Assembly: GCA_002457515.1 (NCBI GenBank)
Contig: NTJN01000002.1
Coordinates: 1 to 64,000, forward strand
DNA from: Pelagibacterales bacterium MED-G40
GTDB taxonomy: Bacteria > Pseudomonadota > Alphaproteobacteria > Pelagibacterales > Pelagibacteraceae
Length of the DNA stretch: 64,000 bases
Direction of reading: 5' to 3'
A model generated the notes under the pieces. That model saw nothing but the letters and a program-made list of their open reading frames with translations. It was not told the origin of the DNA and searched no databases. Of this stretch, positions 1 through 7,625 are shown piece by piece; position 1 is the stretch's first letter; every line of letters starts with the position of its first letter. The translations under genes and the position numbers were made by a program.

Positions 1-1
1 A

Positions 2-793
2 AACTCTTTTTATAGTGACATATATAGAGCTCCAGGAAGACCACATAATCATGAATATAATATGGGTGAAGAAAACTTGGAGGATGATCGATTTTTAAAT
101 TATCTTTCTTATCTAACTATGTTTATCGATTTTAATAAAATAAATAATATTTTTGATTTTGGTGCGGGGATCGGGGATCTTGGATATTTAATAAAAAAAA
201 ATTTTAAGCATATCAACCTTTATTGTTGTGAAAATGATAAATTTTCATTAGAAATTTTAAAAAGAAGAGGTTATCAAAATTATAGTTCTTTAGAAAAAAT
301 TAATAAAAAATTTGACCTTATAATTTCACTTCATACTATTGAGCATTTAACAAGCCTAGATCCAGTAATTGAATTAAAAACCAAATTAGTTTCTGGAGGC
401 TATTTTTTCTTTGAAGTGCCAAATTGTCCATTTGATAAAAATTTTATAAACCGACCCTACGATTCTCCTCATATAATATTTTTTACAAAAAAAAGTTGGT
501 ATAATATATCCAAACTTCTCGAATTAAATTTAGTTGATTTGACTTATGCCTCATATAGTTTAGACGAAGCATTTAAAGCAATGTCAGAAAGCAAAGATAG
601 GTTTAAATATTGGGAAAAAGACAGACTTAACTTTAGAGATAAATTACGCAAAATTATTCCACCTTTTATTTTAAAATTAAGAAGGAAAATTATTCAATTC
701 AATAAAAAAAAGAATTTAAATAGATCTAAAAACTTTGTAAATAATAATGAAAATAGTTGGTGCATAAGGGGAATCTTAAAAAATGAAAACTAA
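2..793 (+). CDS. SAM-dependent methyltransferase, 5'-truncated by the window edge
   Basis: Class I SAM-dependent methyltransferase; substrate unknown. The glycine-rich SAM loop DFGAGIGDLGYL follows a beta strand, and a second acidic strand (YCCEND) follows it. The later ISLHTIEHL and GGYFFFEVPN segments match the post-I and motif III pattern of this family. The first ATG is at 62, but the same frame stays open to base 2, and the upstream residues (YSDIYRAPGRPHNHEY) look like the usual lead-in to this fold. I therefore treat it as cut by the edge rather than starting at 62. It overlaps the next gene by 11 bp. Such enzymes are common in O-antigen or surface-glycan clusters, so this may be the last gene of one, which is inference. 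Confidence 0.8.
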   Translation, partial: NSFYSDIYRAPGRPHNHEYNMGEENLEDDRFLNYLSYLTMFIDFNKINNIFDFGAGIGDLGYLIKKNFKHINLYCCENDKFSLEILKRRGYQNYSSLEKINKKFDLIISLHTIEHLTSLDPVIELKTKLVSGGYFFFEVPNCPFDKNFINRPYDSPHIIFFTKKSWYNISKLLELNLVDLTYASYSLDEAFKAMSESKDRFKYWEKDRLNFRDKLRKIIPPFILKLRRKIIQFNKKKNLNRSKNFVNNNENSWCIRGILKNEN

Positions 794-1481
794 AATCTTT
801 TGTGACATAGCAGATAGTAAAACAATAAAACAATTTAACAAAAAATCAATTGTTGATGGATTTACAACAAATCCTTCCTTAATGAGAAAAGCTGGTGCAA
901 AAAGTTATGAAAAATATTCTAAACTTCTTTTAAAAATTTGTAAAAAAAAACCAATTTCTTTAGAAGTATTTGCAGATAATTTTAAAGATATGGAAGAGCA
1001 GGCATATAAAATAAATTCTTGGGGAAAAAATATTTATGTAAAAATTCCTGTAATTAATAGCAAAGGAAAGTTTACAGGTCAGTTAATAAAGAAATTAAAT
1101 AAAAAGAAAATTAAACTTAATATTACTGCAGTCTACACGTTAGATCAGGTGAAAAAAATTAACAGATGTCTCGATAATAAAACAAAGTCTATAATTTCAG
1201 TCTTTTCCGGTCGTATGGCAGATGTTGGCAAAGATCCTGTTCCAATAATAAAAAAGGCAGTTCAAATTACCAGCAGAAAAAATAAAGTTGAAATTCTTTG
1301 GGCAAGTACAAGAGAGCCATATAATTATACTCAAGCTAAGCAATTAGAATGCCAAATTATAACTATGCCCCCAAATGTAATCGAAAAAGTTTTAAGATTT
1401 GGAAAATCTTTTAATCAACTGACTACAGATACTGTTAAAGCTTTTTTAATAGATAGTAAAAAATCAAGATTCAAAATTTAA
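783..1481 (+). CDS. tal: Transaldolase, small fructose-6-phosphate-aldolase-like form
   Basis: A 232-residue (beta/alpha)8 class I aldolase of the short transaldolase/FSA family, expected to move dihydroxyacetone units between sugar phosphates in the non-oxidative pentose phosphate pathway. Visible family marks are the early Asp in FCDIAD (about residue 8), the TTNPSL motif (28-33) and the Schiff-base lysine in YVKIPV (Lys87). The ITAVYTLDQ and SVFSGRMADVG segments are also typical. Length fits the short form (about 210-230 residues). It starts inside the 3' end of the methyltransferase gene (11 bp overlap), so the two are probably co-transcribed. Whether it acts as transaldolase or as F6P aldolase cannot be read from the sequence. 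Confidence 0.88.
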   Translation: MKTKIFCDIADSKTIKQFNKKSIVDGFTTNPSLMRKAGAKSYEKYSKLLLKICKKKPISLEVFADNFKDMEEQAYKINSWGKNIYVKIPVINSKGKFTGQLIKKLNKKKIKLNITAVYTLDQVKKINRCLDNKTKSIISVFSGRMADVGKDPVPIIKKAVQITSRKNKVEILWASTREPYNYTQAKQLECQIITMPPNVIEKVLRFGKSFNQLTTDTVKAFLIDSKKSRFKI

Positions 1482-1494
1482 ACTTTAGTATTGT

Positions 1495-1571
<77 letters not shown>

Positions 1572-1577
1572 ATAATT

Positions 1578-1781
1578 TTAGACCTTTTTTAAATTTATAG
1601 CCTGTAATTTGTCTTTTTCCTCTTTAATTTCAAATCTTATTTTTTGGTTCTCTTTTAAAATCCTTAGTTTTGATTTTTCTAAAGAAGAAATATGTAAAAA
1701 TATATCTTTATCTGTTTTATCTTCTGTTATAAATCCGTAGCCCTTTTTTGAGCTAAACCACTTCACTTTTCCTTGTGGCAT
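1578..1781 (-). CDS. cspA: Cold-shock-domain protein (CspA family)
   Basis: A 67-residue single OB-fold RNA chaperone. GKVKWFSSKKGYGFI holds RNP1 (KGYGFI) and DIFLHIS is RNP2; both carry the aromatic residues that stack on single-stranded RNA or DNA. Length matches CspA-type proteins (about 65-70). It lies 25 bp downstream of rpsU and 6 nt upstream of the initiator tRNA on the same strand, so the three are very likely one transcript. Such proteins melt mRNA structure and assist translation. Cold induction itself cannot be judged here. Confidence 0.93.
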   Translation of the reverse strand: MPQGKVKWFSSKKGYGFITEDKTDKDIFLHISSLEKSKLRILKENQKIRFEIKEEKDKLQAINLKKV

Positions 1782-1806
1782 AAGACACCTCTTAATTAAA
1801 ATTTAT

Positions 1807-2001
1807 TTATATTCGATTTTTTAATTTTAGAAGCTTTTTAACTCTTTTGATATTTTCTGTTTTAATTCTTTTTTTCTTTTCAGATGGTTTTTCATAATTG
1901 CTTTTCATTTTAATTACCTTAAAAAAACCCTCTCTCTGTAGTTTTCTTTTCAAAACTCTTAGAGCTTGTTCAACATTATTATCTTTTACTTCTATTTTAA
2001 T
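1807..2001 (-). CDS. rpsU: 30S ribosomal protein S21, apparent ATT (AUU) start
   Basis: A 64-residue S21. The family core is clear: [23 protein letters not shown] and [10 protein letters not shown], followed by a basic tail. The frame has no ATG, GTG or TTG before the conserved core, and a TAA lies 18 nt upstream of the chosen start. The codon at 1999-2001 is ATT. It sits 6 nt after AAGGAG (2008-2013) and falls where the initiator Met of S21 belongs, three residues before the Val-Lys/Arg-Asp-Asn-Asn-Val core. S21 binds near the anti-Shine-Dalgarno end of 16S rRNA and takes part in initiation. The gene is followed by the cold-shock gene and the initiator tRNA. The product is secure; the ATT start is inferred from frame, spacing and family alignment. 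Confidence 0.93.
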   Translation of the reverse strand: MKIEVKDNNVEQALRVLKRKLQREGFFKVIKMKSNYEKPSEKKKRIKTENIKRVKKLLKLKNRI

Positions 2002-2061
2002 AAAAATCTCCTTAATTTACGACGGTTGGTAGCATCTAAAAGGTTAATTGTCCAGATTCAA

Positions 2062-2550
2062 TTAATAAGGTCTTTTCGGAATATTACTTTCAAAATCTGA
2101 TCTATATTTTTTTAATTTTTGACCAATTGCAGGATATTTGCGACCAAGTATGGCAATAGCAAATAATGCAGAGTTTTTAGCGCCAGCCTTTCCAATGGCT
2201 AGAGTTGCAACAGGTACACCTGCAGGCATCTGAACAGTAGAGAGAAGACTATCAATACCATCTGTAACACTTGGCATTGGCACTCCAAGAACTGGAATAG
2301 TCGTTAAAGCAGCAGTCACACCTGCTAAATGCGCGGCTCCTCCAGCAGCAGCTATAATAACTTCGTAATTATTTTTCTCAGCTTCAGAGATAAATTTTTC
2401 TAGTCTTCTAGGAGTTCGGTGGGCAGATATTACTCTTACATCATGTTTAATTCCAAATTCTTTTAACATTTCGCTACAATGTTCCATAACTCCCTTCCAA
2501 TCAGATTTACTTCCCATTACTAATCCCACTATCGGATCTTTTTTACTCAT
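2062..2550 (-). CDS. purE: 5-(carboxyamino)imidazole ribonucleotide mutase PurE
   Basis: Converts N5-CAIR to CAIR in de novo purine synthesis. The class I PurE pattern is present: the GLVMGSKSDW phosphate loop at the N terminus, the SAHRTP motif with the catalytic His near residue 45, AAAGGAAHLAGV, and GVPMPS. At 162 residues it is full length. Its start overlaps the end of trcR by 8 bp, which suggests translational coupling. The usual partner purK is not adjacent in this window. Confidence 0.96.
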   Translation of the reverse strand: MSKKDPIVGLVMGSKSDWKGVMEHCSEMLKEFGIKHDVRVISAHRTPRRLEKFISEAEKNNYEVIIAAAGGAAHLAGVTAALTTIPVLGVPMPSVTDGIDSLLSTVQMPAGVPVATLAIGKAGAKNSALFAIAILGRKYPAIGQKLKKYRSDFESNIPKRPY

Positions 2551-3160
2551 CTTTTTTATTCTCCTCTTTTTTATTCTCTTCCATCTGTTTTTCTAAATTT
2601 TTCTTTTCTTTTAATTTTGCTTTTTTTTCTCTTTCAACTCTTCTTTTAGCTTTATCGACAGCTTTTTGATAAACTTCTTGAGTGCACAAGGCAAGAATTA
2701 CGGGATCTCTTGGTTTTAAACTTGAAAAATTCCAGTAACTTCTTTTTCTTATTAAAGAAACTGTTCCTTTAGTGCTACCTACCAATTTTGAAATTTGTCC
2801 ATCGTTAAGTTCAGGTGCATTTTTACATAACCAAAGTATTGCATCAGGTCTATCTTGTCTTTTCGAAAGAGGAGTGTACTTAGGTTTTTTCCTTTCCTTG
2901 ACTTGAACATCTTCACTTCTTTTGCTTAAATTTAAAGCTTGGTCTGGATTTTTAGAACAGGATTCTATTTCTTCTCGAGATAATTGACCTGCCAGTATAG
3001 GATTGTAAGCTTTAATTCCTTTAGCGACATCTCCGTCAGCAATACCTTTAACTTCTAATTCATGCAGATTACAAAAATTTGCGATTTGCCTAAAAGTTAA
3101 AGTAGTATTTTCAACCAACCAAACAGCTGTTGCTTTTGGCATGAATGGAGTTTCTGACAT
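2543..3160 (-). CDS. trcR: DUF1013 family protein, TrcR-type cell-cycle regulator
   Basis: Matches the alphaproteobacterial DUF1013 family, whose members have been named the cell cycle transcriptional regulator TrcR. The N terminus (MPKATAVWLVENTTLTFRQ, then IANFCNLHELEVKGIADGD) and a second helix-turn-helix-like block (DAILWLCKNAPELNDGQI) repeat the same pattern: a Trp-Leu helix, then a threshold helix, then a conserved IA/IS-x-F/L. This suggests two tandem DNA-binding units. The last 40 residues are a charged Lys/Glu coiled tail. It sits between rpmE and purE on one strand. DNA binding is a family-level expectation. Confidence 0.8.
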   Translation of the reverse strand: MSETPFMPKATAVWLVENTTLTFRQIANFCNLHELEVKGIADGDVAKGIKAYNPILAGQLSREEIESCSKNPDQALNLSKRSEDVQVKERKKPKYTPLSKRQDRPDAILWLCKNAPELNDGQISKLVGSTKGTVSLIRKRSYWNFSSLKPRDPVILALCTQEVYQKAVDKAKRRVEREKKAKLKEKKNLEKQMEENKKEENKKDE

Positions 3161-3167
3161 AATTTGA

Positions 3168-3392
3168 TTATTTTTTCTTTCTTAGATTACTGAATTTTTT
3201 ATTATATTTACTTACTCTACCCTTGTCTAAAATTTTTTGAGTACCACCCGTCCAAGCCGAATGTGATTTAGGGTCTATATCAAGTCTCAGAATATCATTT
3301 TCTTTACCCCAAGTAGATTTAGTTTCAAATTCACTTCCGTCTGTCATTACTACTTTTATTTTATGGTAGTTAGGGTGTATTTTTTTTTTCAT
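3168..3392 (-). CDS. rpmE: 50S ribosomal protein L31, cysteine-free type
   Basis: A 74-residue L31. Recognised by [21 protein letters not shown] and [20 protein letters not shown] with a basic C terminus. The four cysteines of zinc-binding L31 are all absent, so this is the zinc-free (C-) form, the common alphaproteobacterial type. It lies 7 bp upstream of trcR and 28 bp downstream of suhB on the same strand. Confidence 0.95.
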   Translation of the reverse strand: MKKKIHPNYHKIKVVMTDGSEFETKSTWGKENDILRLDIDPKSHSAWTGGTQKILDKGRVSKYNKKFSNLRKKK

Positions 3393-3420
3393 GAAATGTG
3401 TTTTATATTATAAATACTTT

Positions 3421-4227
3421 TTACTCAATATTTTTTTTTATCAAACTATCTAAAAGCTCTTGATGTATTTTCGAATTTGTTGCCACAGTATTCTTTTTTA
3501 ATAAGGATTTTTCACTACTATCTTTTAAAAACTCTATAAAACCTCCAGCTTCTTTCAAAATTATTATGCCAGCAGCTACATCCCAATAGTTTAATTCCCA
3601 CTGCCAAAAACCATCAAATCTCCCGCAGGCAACATTTGCAATATCTAAAGATGCACTTCCATATTTCCGTATAGGAATATTTACTTTATTTGAAATATTA
3701 ATATATTCATCAAAAGTTTCACTCCTTCTTTTGCTACTAAATCTTGGTCCGCCAGTAACTAAAATTGAGTCCCTCATTTTTTTTTGATTAGATACCCTTA
3801 TCCTTGAGTTGTTTAAAAAAGCACCAGAACCTTTTTCAGCAAAAAACATTTCATTTTTTATAGGATCAAAAATTATACCAGAGGTTATTTCACCTTTTTC
3901 CTCATATCCTATCGAGATAGCAAATTGCGGAATCCCATTTAAAAAATTAGAAGTTCCATCAATTGGATCAATTATCCAACGCTTCTCTTTATTATTTTTA
4001 TTAATTTCTCCAGCCTCTTCACTTAAAATTCCGTAATCAGGATGAGCCTTTAACAATTCCTCTATGATAATTTTTTCAGTTTTTTTGTCTGCAACGGACA
4101 CGAAATCTCCAGGACCTTTTGAAGACACTTGTAACTTTTCTATCTCACCAAAATCTCTTATAAGCGATCTTGATGCTTTTATACAAGCTTTGTAAATTAT
4201 GTTCATTTGTGGGGAATTGAGTCTCAT
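3421..4227 (-). CDS. suhB: Inositol monophosphatase family phosphatase (SuhB-like)
   Basis: A Mg2+-dependent sugar-phosphate phosphatase of 268 residues. Metal and catalytic motifs are present: GDFVSVADKKTE, the ILSEEAGE pair of acids, IDPIDGTSNFLNGIP (motif A) and YWDVAAGIIILKEAGG (motif B). The family includes IMPase, SuhB, fructose-1,6-bisphosphatase of some bacteria, and CysQ. The substrate is therefore open. Because it follows fba, pgk and tkt, a fructose-bisphosphatase role in gluconeogenesis is worth considering; that is inference. The start overlaps the efp stop as TAATG. Confidence 0.9.
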   Translation of the reverse strand: MRLNSPQMNIIYKACIKASRSLIRDFGEIEKLQVSSKGPGDFVSVADKKTEKIIIEELLKAHPDYGILSEEAGEINKNNKEKRWIIDPIDGTSNFLNGIPQFAISIGYEEKGEITSGIIFDPIKNEMFFAEKGSGAFLNNSRIRVSNQKKMRDSILVTGGPRFSSKRRSETFDEYINISNKVNIPIRKYGSASLDIANVACGRFDGFWQWELNYWDVAAGIIILKEAGGFIEFLKDSSEKSLLKKNTVATNSKIHQELLDSLIKKNIE

Positions 4228-4790
4228 TAATTTACTTTCTTTACATATTCAAGAGTTCTTGTGTCTAGAATAATTTTTTCACCCGATTCTATAAATGGTG
4301 GAACAGTTATGTTTATCCCATTATCTAATTTAGCAGGCTTGTAAGAAGAAGCAGCTGTTTGCCCTTTTACAACAGCGTCTGTTGTTTCTATCTTGCATTC
4401 AATATTATTAGGTAAATCTACTGAAATAGCTTTTTCTTCCATAAATGTAATTGTAACTTCAAGATTTTCTTTTAGCAGTTTATTTTTTTCTCCAATTATT
4501 GATTTTGAAATAGAAATTTGCTCAAAGTTTTTATTATCCATAAAGTGACAGTTATTTTCATCAGAATATAAAAAATTAAATTTCTTTTCGTCCACCTCAG
4601 CCTTTTCAATATTCTCACTAGATCTGAACCTTTCATTTAACTTAGTTCCCTTTATCACGCTTTTAAGTTCGACTTGATTAAATGCTCCTCCTTTGCCAGG
4701 CTTAACATGTTGAGTCTTTAAAACTGTCCAATAGTCATTTTTGTATTCAATGATCATTCCAGGTTTCATTTCGTTAGCTGATATTTTCAT
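4227..4790 (-). CDS. efp: Translation elongation factor P
   Basis: Relieves ribosome stalling at polyproline runs. At 187 residues it has the three-domain EF-P length. The N-terminal KOW-like domain contains the HVKPGKGGAF loop, where Lys33 is the residue modified in EpmA/EpmB systems. The C-terminal domain ends with the signature ITVPPFIESGEKI followed by DTRT. No epmA, epmB or other modification gene lies nearby. It is packed between thiE (adjacent) and suhB (TAATG overlap), so it belongs to the tkt-led operon. Confidence 0.96.
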   Translation of the reverse strand: MKISANEMKPGMIIEYKNDYWTVLKTQHVKPGKGGAFNQVELKSVIKGTKLNERFRSSENIEKAEVDEKKFNFLYSDENNCHFMDNKNFEQISISKSIIGEKNKLLKENLEVTITFMEEKAISVDLPNNIECKIETTDAVVKGQTAASSYKPAKLDNGINITVPPFIESGEKIILDTRTLEYVKKVN

Positions 4791-5393
4791 TTATTTAAAT
4801 TTTTTAATTGCCGTTTCAGGTTTTAAAAATGGGTTATTCCAAATAAAACTTGATATTGCAATATAATTCGCTCCTTTCCTTGTAAGCTTCTTATAATTTT
4901 TATCATTTATTCCACCTATAGCAACAACTGGTATTTTAGTTCTTTTTCTTATTTTTTTAATAATTTTTATGTTAGCTTTTTTTGCTTTTGGTTTTAACTT
5001 AGATTTATAAAATGACCCAACAGCAATATAGCTTGGTTTATCTTTTATTGCCTCATTAACCAGCTTAATGGACCCATGGCACGTAACACCGATAATCTTT
5101 TTTTTTAAAATTTTTTTAGCTTTTGAAATATCTGTATCAAGTTGGCCTAGATGACAACCATCTGCATTGACCTTTTTTGCTATTTCTGGACTATCATTAA
5201 TTATTAATTTTACATTAAACTTCTTAGTAATTCTTTTAACCTTTTTGGCAATTTTAAAAATTTTATTTTTTTTAGCTTTTTTCAGTCTAAGCTGTAAAAA
5301 TTTAATTTTTTTAACACTTAATACTTTAGTTAAATTATAATAGAAATTATTATCAATTTTTTCTGGTGATATAAGGTAAATAAGTTTTTTCAA
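4791..5393 (-). CDS. thiE: Thiamine-phosphate synthase (ThiE family)
   Basis: Joins HMP-diphosphate and thiazole phosphate to make thiamine phosphate. This 200-residue TIM barrel shows the family motifs FLQLR near residue 35, LIINDSPEIAKKVNADGCHLGQLD in the middle (quoted in part here: IINDSP, DGCHLGQ), IGVTCHGS and VVAIGGIN with the phosphate-binding glycines. The basic, Lys-rich surface is typical of this genome. It starts 3 bp after fba and ends against the efp start. With thiD at 23395 it fits a cell that completes thiamine from imported pyrimidine precursor. TenI is the main alternative family member. Confidence 0.87.
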   Translation of the reverse strand: MKKLIYLISPEKIDNNFYYNLTKVLSVKKIKFLQLRLKKAKKNKIFKIAKKVKRITKKFNVKLIINDSPEIAKKVNADGCHLGQLDTDISKAKKILKKKIIGVTCHGSIKLVNEAIKDKPSYIAVGSFYKSKLKPKAKKANIKIIKKIRKRTKIPVVAIGGINDKNYKKLTRKGANYIAISSFIWNNPFLKPETAIKKFK

Positions 5394-5396
5394 TTT

Positions 5397-6413
5397 TTAG
5401 GCCGCAGAACTTTGCTCTAACTTCTCACTCCATTTTGCTTCTGTCGAAGCACCATTCATTTTTGCTCTATGGTCAAAAACTTTTTGAATTTTGGCGGTTT
5501 CTTTCATAGATTTAGCCCAAGTTTTCAAAGCAGACTGCTGTAAAGCTCTACCGTAAGAAAAAGTAAAATTAAAAGAAGTGTCATTTATTTTATTAATAGC
5601 ATTTAAATTTTTTGTCGCCTCTACCTCACTTTGACCACCAGATAAAAAAGCAATCCCAGGTACTTCACTTGGAACATTTTTTTTGAGACATTCTAATGTT
5701 TTTTTAGCTATTACTTCAGTTGAAGTCTTTTCTTTACAATTCGAGCCTGGAAGTATCATATTTGGTTTAAGGACTGTACCTTTGAGATTGACGTTATGAA
5801 TTGAAAGTTCTTTATAACATTCTTCCAAAACTCTACTTGTAACCTCGTAACATTTTTCAATATTATGATCTCCATCCATCAAAACTTCAGGTTCTACTAT
5901 TGGAACCATTTTTGCTTCTTGAACTATTGCTGCGTATCTTGCCAATGAATGAGCATTTGATTTTATACATTGCTTACTAGGAAGTTCAGATGATATTGAG
6001 TAGACAGCTCGCCATTTAGCAAATCTAGCACCTAATTTATAATATTCTTCCATTCTTTCTCTTAAACCATCAAGTCCCTCAGTTACTTTTTCATTATTAG
6101 ATCCTGCTAAAAGTTTTGCACCTTTATCAACTTTAATTCCTGGAATTGACCCATTTTTTTTAATTAACTCAGGTATGGAAATCCCGCTATCTGAAGTTTG
6201 TCTTAAGGTTTCATCAAATAAAATTACTCCACTTATACAGCTCTTCATGGACTCGGAGGAAAATAATGTTTCTCTAAAATGAAGCCTATTTTTCTCAGTG
6301 CACTCAACATTTACACTTTTTAATCTTTTCTCCATTGTGCCAGTGCTTTCATCAGCAGCCAGTATTCCTCTCCCTTTTGCTACCATTTTTTTTGCTATAT
6401 CTTCTATGTTCAT
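5397..6413 (-). CDS. fba: Fructose-bisphosphate aldolase, class I
   Basis: Reversible cleavage of fructose-1,6-bisphosphate into DHAP and GAP through a Schiff base. At 338 residues this is the eukaryote-like class I form. Seen are GILAADEST near residue 17, FAKWRAVYS with Lys133 of the active site, PIVEPEVLMDGDH, and TVLKPNMILPG with the Schiff-base lysine (Lys216). LSGGQSE binds phosphate. It follows pgk by 4 bp and precedes thiE by 3 bp in the tkt-pgk-fba series, which supports a gluconeogenic or pentose-pathway role. Confidence 0.96.
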   Translation of the reverse strand: MNIEDIAKKMVAKGRGILAADESTGTMEKRLKSVNVECTEKNRLHFRETLFSSESMKSCISGVILFDETLRQTSDSGISIPELIKKNGSIPGIKVDKGAKLLAGSNNEKVTEGLDGLRERMEEYYKLGARFAKWRAVYSISSELPSKQCIKSNAHSLARYAAIVQEAKMVPIVEPEVLMDGDHNIEKCYEVTSRVLEECYKELSIHNVNLKGTVLKPNMILPGSNCKEKTSTEVIAKKTLECLKKNVPSEVPGIAFLSGGQSEVEATKNLNAINKINDTSFNFTFSYGRALQQSALKTWAKSMKETAKIQKVFDHRAKMNGASTEAKWSEKLEQSSAA

Positions 6414-6417
6414 AAGT

Positions 6418-7611
6418 TTAATTTTTTCTTAGTACTTTTATACCAGGCAATTCTCTTCCTTCAAGACATTCTAAGAACGCACCACCGGCTGTTGATAAAT
6501 GTGTAAAACTATTTTCTAATCCTGTATTTTTGATAGCAGCGATAGTATCTCCACCACCAACAATTGATATTAAAGACTTTCTTTTTGTATTTTCGCTAAT
6601 TTTTTTGGCTATAGCTATTGTTCCTTTAGAAAAACTTTTATTTTCATAATAACCAGCTGGGCCATTCCAAAATACCGTATTCGAGTCATCAATTGTTTTG
6701 CTTATCAAATTTATAGTATTTTTTCCAATATCTAAAATTATATCTTCATTATTTAATTCATCTAAAGATTTATAAGTTGAGCTGCCATTAATATTATCTG
6801 AGGCATTACAATCGATTGGAATTATTAATTTGCAATTACTTTTAATTGCTAAACTATTTATTTTTTCAATAATATTTTCTACTCCAGCTTCAACAATTGA
6901 TTTTCCAACATTTTTATTTTGATATTTAATAAAATTATTTGCCATTGCTCCAACGACTATGAGATTGTCTGAACTTTTAATTAAGTTAATCAGTACGTTT
7001 ATTTTAGTAGATATTTTTGATCCTCCAATTATACAGCTTATTGGTTTTTTTTTATTTTTAATTAATAAATCAATTGAACTAATCTCTTTATTTAAAAGTG
7101 GTCCTCCATAACTATTTATAAATTTAGTAATTTTATGAATTGATGCTTGTTTTCTATGTGAGCAAGAAAAAGCTTCATTTACAAAAATATCACCTAATTT
7201 TGCTAAATTTTTTGCAAAATTTTCTTCATCTTCTTCTTCCTCTTTAAAAAAACGAATATTTTCAAATAACAATACTTCTCCTCCTTTTAAATTATTTGAA
7301 GTCTCAATAGCTTTCTGATCTATTTTTCCTTGATAAAAAAAAATTTTATTGATCAATTTATCTTTTAAATAATGAAATATAGGTTTCATTGATAATTCTG
7401 CAACTATTTTTCCTTTTGGCCTCCCAAGATGAGAAAGCAAAATTACTTTTGCATTATCCTTAACTAACTTGTTTAAAAAGGGTTCTATTACTTTAATTCT
7501 AGTATCGTCTTCAATTTTTGAATTTTTTATCGGAACGTTAAGATCCAATCTTACAATAATTCTTTTATTATCTACAGAAAGTTTATTTGAAAAAATTTTT
7601 AAATCAGACAT
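6418..7611 (-). CDS. pgk: Phosphoglycerate kinase
   Basis: Interconverts 1,3-bisphosphoglycerate and 3-phosphoglycerate with ATP. Full length (397 residues). N-domain signature VRLDLNVPIKN, substrate loop LSHLGRPKG, basic patch NEAFSCSHRKQAS, and C-domain nucleotide motifs NGPAGYYE and SIVGGGDTIAAI are all present. It lies 14 bp after tkt and 4 bp before fba. The usual neighbour gap (GAPDH), often placed between tkt and pgk in alphaproteobacteria, is missing here. Confidence 0.97.
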   Translation of the reverse strand: MSDLKIFSNKLSVDNKRIIVRLDLNVPIKNSKIEDDTRIKVIEPFLNKLVKDNAKVILLSHLGRPKGKIVAELSMKPIFHYLKDKLINKIFFYQGKIDQKAIETSNNLKGGEVLLFENIRFFKEEEEDEENFAKNLAKLGDIFVNEAFSCSHRKQASIHKITKFINSYGGPLLNKEISSIDLLIKNKKKPISCIIGGSKISTKINVLINLIKSSDNLIVVGAMANNFIKYQNKNVGKSIVEAGVENIIEKINSLAIKSNCKLIIPIDCNASDNINGSSTYKSLDELNNEDIILDIGKNTINLISKTIDDSNTVFWNGPAGYYENKSFSKGTIAIAKKISENTKRKSLISIVGGGDTIAAIKNTGLENSFTHLSTAGGAFLECLEGRELPGIKVLRKN

Positions 7612-7625
7612 TTAAATTTAATGAA

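Noticed and set aside
2002-2061. A structured leader RNA or riboswitch before rpsU
   Set aside because: The 60-bp gap has short possible pairings but no stable stem I can defend; it may hold only a weak promoter (TTGAAT box on the minus strand).
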